Virus record (IMG/VR): IMGVR_UViG_3300021140_000043
Span: 1-22,447 of that record
Length of the DNA: 22,447 nt
Source: a virus
Direction: 5' to 3' (one strand)
The number at the start of each line of letters is the position of its first letter. Positions within the stretch are counted from its first letter, which is position 1. Below the pieces are notes generated by a model. It saw only the letters and a program-made list of their open reading frames with translations, was not told the DNA's origin and searched no databases. The translations under genes were made by a program, and so were the position numbers. This document shows, in pieces, positions 13,547 to 21,100 of the stretch.

Positions 13547-14688
13547 TGCCAATCCGTAGAGGAACGTTTGCTTCAAGCATGACTGGATTGCCTATTGCTA
13601 TAATCGGGGCTGTAACAAACTTCAATCAAGACAAGGCGACATTTAACGCTATCGTAAGTGCCGAGTATCAAAGTACCACAGTTAAGTTTCAATACAACAC
13701 AACAAACAACTTTGCTTCTTACACTGAAGTTACTGCTGCTAATTCTCCTGTAACCAGTCAATCTGTTGCTGCTTATTTTAACGCTACTGGTTTGTCTGTT
13801 GGGACTACCTACTATGTTCGTGCTGTTGTGAGCAACATTATTGGTACTGTTACTACTTCTTCTGTTTCGTTTACCACTTGGAGTCTTAAGACTTATTTAA
13901 ATACTACGGCTGGTTCATACACTGTAAGTGTTCCTTCTATCACACCAACTGGTGGTGTGGCAATAGCGCCAACTATTTATGAAATGCTTGTTTACGGTGG
14001 AGGAGGTTCAGCGGCTTATGGAGGCGGTGGAGGAGGCGGTTATCGTATATCAGGAAGCACACAATCCAATACGGGTGGAACGCAGTCAGTTACCATCCAA
14101 GTTGGTGCAGGTGGACCATACAACAGTTCTACCTCATTGCCTGCACCAGCAGGTCAAAATTCTATTGTAATTTTTGGTTCAACAACTTGGACTGCTGGTG
14201 GTGGTTTAGGTGGTGGATGGCTTACTAACGCCGCAGGTAGTGTAGGTACTGGAACAAACCCAGCACATGCTGGTGGGGTTGGTTACTACGGTTACACATA
14301 TATTTCTGGTTACAATCAATGGACAGACCCATCATGTGGATGTTGTGCAACTGATAAATTCGGCTTTTGTGAGACATACTGCACATGCAATAACCCCAAT
14401 AGCCCTATCTACTCAACTGATTACAGCCGCTACGCAGGTGGTGGCGGTGGAGGAACTGACTCTGCTGGAGGGACTGCTGGTTATCCAGACGTAGGTGGAA
14501 CTGGTGGAGCAGGAGGTGGCGCATACGGCTTGCGGGGTGGTAATGGCGGTGGCGGTGGAGGCACAAGCAGTGCTGGAGCCGCAGGTTCAGTACCAGCAGG
14601 TTCAGGTCCAATCGTAGGTACTGGTGGTACTGGTTGGTGGAATGGTGGCGTTGCTGGCGGTGTAACATTCAAATACTACGGACCATAA
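13546..14688 (+). CDS. glycine-rich receptor-binding-type fibre/adhesin
   Basis: From the TAATG start at 13546 (a frame from 13498 adds 16 residues inside the previous gene) the protein is 380 aa. Residues 1-125 include a fibronectin-III-like sandwich (TTVKFQYNTTNNFASYTEV ... LSVGTTYYVRAVVSN). Then come long Gly runs (YGGGGSAAYGGGGGGGYRI; from about 300 GGGGGGTDSAGG and GGNGGGGGGTSSAG). Glycine-rich sandwiches like this build adhesin tips of T-even-type fibres (S16 gp38 is a known example). A cluster of six Cys at about 264-283 (SCGCCATDKFGFC-ETYCTC) interrupts the Gly-rich part and might bind metal or form disulfides. It probably recognises the cell surface. Fold assignment is by composition only. 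Confidence 0.75.
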   Translation: MPIRRGTFASSMTGLPIAIIGAVTNFNQDKATFNAIVSAEYQSTTVKFQYNTTNNFASYTEVTAANSPVTSQSVAAYFNATGLSVGTTYYVRAVVSNIIGTVTTSSVSFTTWSLKTYLNTTAGSYTVSVPSITPTGGVAIAPTIYEMLVYGGGGSAAYGGGGGGGYRISGSTQSNTGGTQSVTIQVGAGGPYNSSTSLPAPAGQNSIVIFGSTTWTAGGGLGGGWLTNAAGSVGTGTNPAHAGGVGYYGYTYISGYNQWTDPSCGCCATDKFGFCETYCTCNNPNSPIYSTDYSRYAGGGGGGTDSAGGTAGYPDVGGTGGAGGGAYGLRGGNGGGGGGTSSAGAAGSVPAGSGPIVGTGGTGWWNGGVAGGVTFKYYGP

Positions 14689-14695
14689 GGAAATT

Positions 14696-15787
14696 ATGAT
14701 TACAGTAAAACCATTTAACTTGGAAGTTTTGTCAACACACAAAGGATTCTTTTTGCTTGACGAACTTCCCAAACACGCAACAGAAGTTGATGTGTGGGTA
14801 CAAACTCCAGCAGGTAATGAGTCTGTTGATTTTGTTGACATATTTAGTATGGCAGATGGCTCCTTGCTTGCTGCATGGAAACATCCATTTCAAAAGATAC
14901 AGAACCTTCAGGCTTTCTGTGACGGGGTAACACAGGTTTTAAGTTTATACATTGTTGAGAGGGTTTTTGATGTTTACGATAAATCACCAGATTCAGAGTA
15001 TGGAACATTTATTTTTTGCCCGTCTGTTCATGTGGAGGGTGCCGACTGGCGCTGCGACCAAAACATGTACGGACCTAGGTCGTTTAAAGGTGAAAAGGTT
15101 GCTCAAATAATAAACAGTTTAGATGAAATTGTTTATTATGAACCATTCTTAAATGTCTGCGGTGCTGGACATATTATATATATCGAAACAAGAACAAAGT
15201 CAGAACTTGCAAACGAAAAATTAAACAACAGCATAATCCCTGTTACGGGAAGAACATTTCAGGAATGTTTGCGTTTGGTTTATGAATGGTCTGTGCTTGC
15301 TGAAGAACCTTTCAACTCAAAAGATGATGCCGCCGTTGCGGCTTCAAAGTTTATTAAATCTTTGAAACTGACAGAACAGGAAATTGGGGAAATTAATAGT
15401 CTTCCACAGATGCAGGTATCTAAGTTTATTTTGGGTTCTGAAACTGCAAGACTGCGGGATATGGAAATACCTGAATTGTCTGAAGGGATTGTGAATATTC
15501 TTTTCAAGCGTATTGCGGCAAGCACGTTGTCTTTTATCGTTTCCCGAAATCCTAGTATTTGGGATTTTGATGAAATCAAAAATCAGGAGATACTTCAGAT
15601 GGAAATGGGCATTCAAAGGTTTAGGGAATACTATAAACTGCCAGAAGACATGGATATCGAGGATGGGAATAAGGTTTTGGACCATGCTTTTATTTATTTC
15701 GAAAAACAGCATTCCTATGTGTACACACAGTTAAGGAACTTTAGAAACAAGAAGAAAGTCCTTGATGGGCTGGAGGTAACGAAATGA
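14696..15787 (+). CDS. unrecognised 363-aa protein inside the structural block
   Basis: AAGGAA lies just before the ATG. The protein looks soluble and well folded, with no Gly-rich, collagen or coiled-coil signature. The N-terminal half is beta-rich (LSTHKGFFLLDELPKHATEV; VDVWVQTPAGNESVDFVD). Cys-containing stretches follow (FIFCPSVHVEGADWRCDQN), and the C-terminal half is helical and charged (ASKFIKSLKLTEQEIGEIN; EIKNQEILQMEMGIQRFREY). I do not recognise a family. Codons favour A and T endings such as AAA, ACA, CCA and GAA, unlike the GGT/GCT/CGT-heavy neighbours, hinting at separate acquisition. The next promoter-like element begins inside its last codons (GTA ACG A), so transcription restarts behind it. 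It might be a fibre chaperone, a host-takeover factor or an accessory gene; none of these is supported by sequence. Confidence 0.7.
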   Translation: MITVKPFNLEVLSTHKGFFLLDELPKHATEVDVWVQTPAGNESVDFVDIFSMADGSLLAAWKHPFQKIQNLQAFCDGVTQVLSLYIVERVFDVYDKSPDSEYGTFIFCPSVHVEGADWRCDQNMYGPRSFKGEKVAQIINSLDEIVYYEPFLNVCGAGHIIYIETRTKSELANEKLNNSIIPVTGRTFQECLRLVYEWSVLAEEPFNSKDDAAVAASKFIKSLKLTEQEIGEINSLPQMQVSKFILGSETARLRDMEIPELSEGIVNILFKRIAASTLSFIVSRNPSIWDFDEIKNQEILQMEMGIQRFREYYKLPEDMDIEDGNKVLDHAFIYFEKQHSYVYTQLRNFRNKKKVLDGLEVTK

Positions 15788-15800
15788 CGTACTATAGAGG
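15776..15800 (+). promoter_or_regulatory. T7-type promoter-like element inside a gene end
   Basis: GTAACGA here is read as Val-Thr codons, not as a stop, so its conservation is not explained by stop-codon context. ACTATAGAGG follows with start G at 15797. The leader is 10 bases and begins with GAGG, which could serve as the ribosome site for ATG 15807. Confidence 0.5.
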
Positions 15801-15806
15801 ATTTGT

Positions 15807-16247
15807 ATGAGCAATATTGACTACACAGGATTTACACAGCGCCAAAGAGCCGCAGGGAGCCAGTATGGCTCCAAGACGGCTTCTAACGCCTATGCCCGTT
15901 TCTTGTCTCAACAGCGTGGTTCTAGGAAGAAGTTTGGGCTTCAACAGGATTATGAGAAGCAGGCACCGAAGGTGGTTGGCGGATACACACAGCGTGGTCT
16001 TGCTGGGCCTGGTGTTAAGTCGGGTATTTTTCAGAAGGGTATGAATGAGTTTGCTAGTCAGAATTTGAATGATATTAATGATGTTAATACTGAGATTGCT
16101 AGCGATATGGACCAGTTCAATTTGCTTGACCGTCAAAACAAGGCAGAGTATGAAGACCAACTGGCCGCTATTCAGGCCGAGAAGCAACAGCAGATTGCTA
16201 ATACAGCAGCAACTTTACAGGCTTTTAAGCCGTTCTTAGGAGGATAA
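15807..16247 (+). CDS. probable internal virion protein, 146 aa
   Basis: The protein is Gln/Ala/Lys/Arg-rich, with a flexible basic first half (TQRQRAAGSQYGSKTASNAY; QQRGSRKKFGLQQDYEKQ) and a helical second half (NEFASQNLNDINDVNTEIAS; QNKAEYEDQLAAIQAEKQQQ). It ends with TAATLQAFKPFLGG. No recognisable enzyme domain is present. Such helical Gln-rich proteins encoded after the tail genes are usually ejected or core proteins in podoviruses. It is first behind the promoter-like element at 15776, with GAGG 6 bases ahead of its ATG. AGGAGG for the next gene lies in its final codons. Confidence 0.6.
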   Translation: MSNIDYTGFTQRQRAAGSQYGSKTASNAYARFLSQQRGSRKKFGLQQDYEKQAPKVVGGYTQRGLAGPGVKSGIFQKGMNEFASQNLNDINDVNTEIASDMDQFNLLDRQNKAEYEDQLAAIQAEKQQQIANTAATLQAFKPFLGG

Positions 16248-16248
16248 C

Positions 16249-17109
16249 ATGGCCGTAGCAAAAGATGAGGGTCCAGCAACCAAGGGGCTGGTTGGTGTTA
16301 AAGATAAAAAATCTAAAACACCTAAGGGTGGTACTTCGTACACTGGTGCTTCGGGTCAGTATGCTTGGCGTAAGCCTGCACCTGTTGGTACTGCGATAAC
16401 GCCACAGCAACAAAACATAAAGTCTCCTGCTCAAATTGCTAGGGAAGCAGCCATCATTGCCAAAGATGGAGCATTGACTGGTGTCGGAGGTGGAGGTGGT
16501 GCTGGTGGTCCTAGTCCACTTGACCGCTATACACAGGCTATTCAGGGTATGCTTACTAGTGGTTCGTATCGTCAACCACAGGATGATTTGCTTGCTAAAC
16601 TTACCGAAATGTATGGTCAGGCACAGCCACAGATTAATACTGCTATGGATAGTTTGACTGGTTTTCTTCAGGGGCAGTCTAATCCTTATGCTGGTTTGCA
16701 GGCTCAAACAACGCAGGTTACGCCTCAGTTGTCTGAGTTGCTTCAGTCGCAAGGTGTTGACCAAACTCCTTTGCAACAGTTGGCTGCTGTAACGCAGGCA
16801 CAGAACACTGGTCAGTCTGATGCGTTTCAAAACCTGATTGGTTCTATGCAGAACATGTGGCAGGGTAACCAGGCTGGGCAGATTTCTGATGTGGCTGCAC
16901 AGAGGGCTGGTTTGCAAACGCAATTAGAGAATTCTAGATTGGGTGCTGGTACACAGTTGAACACTCAGGCTGCTGGTCAACAGCAGGATTTGATGAAGAT
17001 GTTGCTGGAGGCGTTGTCTAAAGGTGGACGACCTAACAAGGGTGGGTTGTTTGGTGAAAGCAACACGGCTGCAAGGCTACCAATCAAAGTTGGAAGAAAA
17101 GGTAAATAA
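16249..17109 (+). CDS. probable internal virion protein, 286 aa
   Basis: AGGAGG precedes the ATG. The N-terminus is basic and disordered-looking (KDEGPATKGLVGVKDKKSK), then a Gly stretch (GVGGGGGAGGPS at about residue 81). A long Gln/Leu/Ala-rich helical region follows (AKLTEMYGQAQPQINTAMD; LQAQTTQVTPQLSELLQSQ; QQQDLMKMLLEALSKGG), and the C-terminus is basic (ARLPIKVGRKGK). The repeated Gln-rich amphipathic helices resemble internal core or ejection proteins. It is coupled to the next gene by TAATG. The family is unknown; the location after the tail genes is the main evidence. Confidence 0.6.
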   Translation: MAVAKDEGPATKGLVGVKDKKSKTPKGGTSYTGASGQYAWRKPAPVGTAITPQQQNIKSPAQIAREAAIIAKDGALTGVGGGGGAGGPSPLDRYTQAIQGMLTSGSYRQPQDDLLAKLTEMYGQAQPQINTAMDSLTGFLQGQSNPYAGLQAQTTQVTPQLSELLQSQGVDQTPLQQLAAVTQAQNTGQSDAFQNLIGSMQNMWQGNQAGQISDVAAQRAGLQTQLENSRLGAGTQLNTQAAGQQQDLMKMLLEALSKGGRPNKGGLFGESNTAARLPIKVGRKGK

Positions 17110-18131
17110 TGGACCCAGTAGTTTTACAGTTGCTTATGCAAATGTCGCAAGCCAAAGGTGGAAACAGGAATCTGTCGGGAACGCTTAACAACATGGATAA
17201 TCCTTTGTTGTTGGCTTTGGCTGGTGTTTTGGACCCTATGAGCGGTCAGGGCGCTGGACAGTCTAGTGGTATTTATAATCAGTTTGCTAACGACCCTAAT
17301 ACTCCTGCTACTGTTCAGCAGGTTATGGATTGGGTTGACCAGGGTTTAAACAAGTACCAGATTGAGTCTATGGTGACTCAACTGCCTGATGCTGTTGTTA
17401 TGGATGGCGGATACACAAAGAAGCAACTTGTTTCTATGGCTAATGATATGACTAAACAGCGTTCTACTGGTGCAGACAAGAATGTATTCGAGAAGGCTGG
17501 TTACCGTAATCCTAATGATGTGTATGGTTTGATGGATGCCCCTTTGTCTGCTGATTCGCAGCAACGTTTGGTTGAGTTGCAAACAGAGTATGAGCCGATA
17601 GAAAATAAGATGGCTAACCAGGAATCTCGTTCACGTGTGGCGGCTAATAAGATGCGTGGTTTTGGTACTGAAGTTAAATCTACGCTGGCTGATGATTTAA
17701 AAAGAGAAGCAAATACTTTGACGACAGGCATGGCTAGTGTTGCTATGCGTAATTTAGCCAAGTATGTAGCATCTAATCCTTATTTGACTGTTGAGGATTT
17801 AAATGAGCAGGTTGATTCCATTGCTTCTACAACTTCTGCTCGTCCTGGCGAAGTTAAACAATTTAAAAAACGTGCTTTAAAATATGTTGATGCTCTTGCC
17901 AAAACAGCAACTCCTGCTTCTGAAGTTAAAAGTATGGACCGTGGCAAGTCTGTTGCCGATTGGGAGCAGTCCAAAATTGAAGAGTCTAAGATTAAGGCTG
18001 AGGCGTCTAATAATGCTCGTTTGCAGGAAGCCATTAGGCAGGCCAACTTGGACCAGGCTGCAAGGGCAGGGCGGACACCGTTTACAGACCAGGCTTCTCA
18101 GTTGATGAAATTCATTGCTGGGACGAAGTAA
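17109..18131 (+). CDS. probable internal virion protein, 340 aa
   Basis: The ATG shares its A with the previous stop. The N-terminus (MDPVVLQLLMQMSQAKGGNR) and a Gly/Leu segment LLLALAGVLDPMSGQGAG precede a long helical body (TPATVQQVMDWVDQGLNKYQ; QRLVELQTEYEPIENKMANQ; DLNEQVDSIASTTSARPGEV). The C-terminus is charged and coiled-coil-like (ADWEQSKIEESKIKAEASNN). No catalytic motif was identified. With the two genes before and the giant gene after, it looks like part of an ejected internal-protein set. The stop begins the GTAACGA element before the giant gene. Confidence 0.6.
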   Translation: MDPVVLQLLMQMSQAKGGNRNLSGTLNNMDNPLLLALAGVLDPMSGQGAGQSSGIYNQFANDPNTPATVQQVMDWVDQGLNKYQIESMVTQLPDAVVMDGGYTKKQLVSMANDMTKQRSTGADKNVFEKAGYRNPNDVYGLMDAPLSADSQQRLVELQTEYEPIENKMANQESRSRVAANKMRGFGTEVKSTLADDLKREANTLTTGMASVAMRNLAKYVASNPYLTVEDLNEQVDSIASTTSARPGEVKQFKKRALKYVDALAKTATPASEVKSMDRGKSVADWEQSKIEESKIKAEASNNARLQEAIRQANLDQAARAGRTPFTDQASQLMKFIAGTK

Positions 18132-18148
18132 CGATTTCCATATAGAGT
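18128..18148 (+). promoter_or_regulatory. T7-type promoter-like element ahead of the giant gene
   Basis: GTAACGA at the previous stop is followed by CATATAGAGT, which runs into the ATG (18149). The predicted start G is 18145, giving the 4-base leader GAGT and no Shine-Dalgarno site. Confidence 0.5.
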
Positions 18149-21100
18149 ATGGCTAATCCGTATACAGACCAGAGGGCTTTGCTTGCCCGACTGCAACAAC
18201 AAAACACTGGTGCAGCAACCTCTAGGGTTGCGCCTGGACCTTTACCATCTAAGGCTGGTATCACTTTAAGCAACACAGCCACGAATATGGCTATTACTAA
18301 CCCTGCTCTCAGGTCCAAGATTGAGGCTATTGCGGCCAACAAGCCACAGGGCGCTGGTGGCGTTATTGGTGTGCTTGGCACGGCTCTAAAGCCGTTGTCG
18401 GTGTTGGCTCTTCCTGGTCGTGCTGTTGTTGGTAGTGTTCGTGAACTTGCTGATGTTATGGATGGTAATCCAAACACTACTGCTAGTTTTGGTGATTTCC
18501 GCAAAAACATGTCTGACCCTACGTTTGGGTTTGGTAAAGCATTTAAAATCAATACAGGAAGCATTTGGCTTGACAGAGGTATCGGCCTTGTTGGCGACCT
18601 CGCTTTAGACCCTTTAACTTATCTTACTGCTGGTACAGGCAAGTTTGCTGGTATGGCTGGGAACGTTGATTTGGCTGCTAAGGTTTTGGGTATAACTAAC
18701 GACGCTGCTTTGGCAGGTCGTGTTGCTAAGTATGGTCGTGGAGCGTCAGGGTTGACAGACGATATTCTTCAGGGTGCTGGTGCTAACCGTCACGGCTTGT
18801 ATATGTTTGGAAAGAAACTTGGTAAGGCTGGGGAAATGCAGCAGGGTTTCCGCATTCCTGGTACTGGTGCGCTGGGTCAAATGACCAGCGCTTCCATGTC
18901 TAGACTGCGTGTGTCTGTAATGGGTACAAAAGGTGGAAAGTTTCTACAAAAGATTACTATGCCTCCTGACATGCTTGAAGCACGAGTGGCTTTGCGTCAA
19001 GGAACTTTAGGCTCTACTGACGCTGTTAGAGCAGTTATTGGGGCTATACAGTCGGAACCTATTCAGCGTATGACCACAGGTACTGTTCGTCAAGCCGAGG
19101 CTGCTTCTATGGAGCAGTTCCTTAAAGAACTTGACGTTATGGGTGCTGAATCGTATGGTGATGATTTGCATAAGATGATAACAAGCGAAGGTGCCTACAA
19201 CGCTGGTACAGCAGAGCAACGCATGATTGTTGATGCTATTAAAGAAAAGTTTGCTTATTTTGAAACCAATGTAGACGCTGCTCGTCAAGTTATTGACGAC
19301 ACTAGTCCTCCTTTTGGTATGAAAGACTACTTCCCAATGATGCAAACTGATGAGGCTATTGCATTCAGGTCTAATGGTTCTGCTGCTGCTGAAGAGTTGA
19401 ATACTATTTACCGTCGTGACCCTCTTGAGGGTGGTAATAACTTTAGAACTAGAACCCTTGAAGAAGGCGACATTTTCTTTGGTCATCGGCTTACACAGTC
19501 GGATATTGACGGTGGTATCGAGGCTTTAAACACTATTGCGACACGTGAAGGTACTGGTTTTACTGGTAAGTTTTTCGAGACTGATGTTAAGAAAGTTTTA
19601 ACTAAGTATGTTGATTCTTATGCTCAAGAGATGGGTATTCTTGAGAAGCATAAGTTTCTTGTTGAGTCTGGATTTTGGACTCATGCAGATAATGTAACTA
19701 CAGGCAAGTATGTATTAGATAAAGAGTTGATTGATTCTGTAAAGAAGAACATTAAAACTTTAGATAACGACCTCAAGGCTTTGCATTATTCTGTTCAGAA
19801 GTCACATATTGGTTTTTCCCAGGCTTTAGATGATTATGTTAAACAACTTGAAGAAACATTAACAAACTTCAAGAGTGCTACTGGCGAGTTGGGGCAGATG
19901 GAAACACTTGCTGCTTCAAAGCAAGTGTTGGAAGATGCTCTTAGTGGTTCTTTGACTGCTGGTGCTGATGAACTGCGTTTGTTGGCTGACAATCTTGGAA
20001 ACATGAAAGCAGGATATGCCAAGTTGATGGGTCTTGAAATTAGCGGCAAGAACATTGTTGTTGCTGGTACAGAAGAACTTGCTGATGTGCCTATGACTCT
20101 TGATGGTTTGATTTCAACTATTGATGATGTTCAGCGTGAGGTTTACGCTCTTGGTGAACAGATGGACAATCTTGCCATAGATAGGGTTGGCACGGAACTA
20201 GAGGCTGCTGCTAAGCAAGCCGAGTTAGAAATGAAGAAAGTGGAAGACAGAATGCGGGAACTTGTTCCTCGCATTCAGAATGTTACTCAGTTTGCTAACC
20301 AACTGGAAAGTGCTTTTGAATCTTTGGCTACTGGCTCTAACTTGGCGGACTTTAACGAGCATGTAGTTAAGGTTGTTGCTATGGCCATGCGTGATGGTCA
20401 GATTGGTTCTGATACTGTACAGAAGTGGATTAAAGAACAATATGATTTCTCAGGCAGGTTAGAAACTGCTTTGCGCAACCTAAGCAACGAGCCTGGTAGC
20501 CTGTTTGAACGTACCAACCAAATAGTTAATACGATGAAGATTAGTAATATTACTAAGATGAATCCATCTGAGTTTTACGATAATCTTACTAAGATGTTTA
20601 CTGGAGAAATGACTCACGCTCGGGTGCGTGAGATGGCTGTGTATGCGCTTCTAAATAATGATATAATTTATGGGGATAATGTTCCAGAGTTGCTTAAGCC
20701 TTTGCGTGCTAAGTTGGAGGATTTGATTGAGAAATCTGCCCAGGCAGAAGCGTACGCTGATACAATCAGAAAGGCGGACACTACGGGTAACCGTATGAAT
20801 GCCGCCAGGGTTTGGGAAAAGCAATGGGAGCCCGCCTATCAGCGTGTGCAGAATGACCGTGAGGCTCTTGCTGAGTTTGAAGAATTTCGTGATTCTTTTA
20901 CTGCCGTAATTAACGACCTTGACGATACCTCAATACTTGACAGCACTATTACCGATGCGATGCTTGACAGATACTATGATAAGTATCCCTTTTTGCAACA
21001 ACTTGTTCCTCAAGAGCAAAGCGCAGAAGGTTTTATTACTGACTTGATGAATAGTTCAATGGTAACCAATGGTGAAATGCTTGATGGCATGTTGGTTAGT

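Noticed and set aside
19007-19486. 159-aa leftward frame within the giant gene
   Set aside because: It is antisense to an uninterrupted 1433-codon frame and has no ribosome site or recognisable motif.
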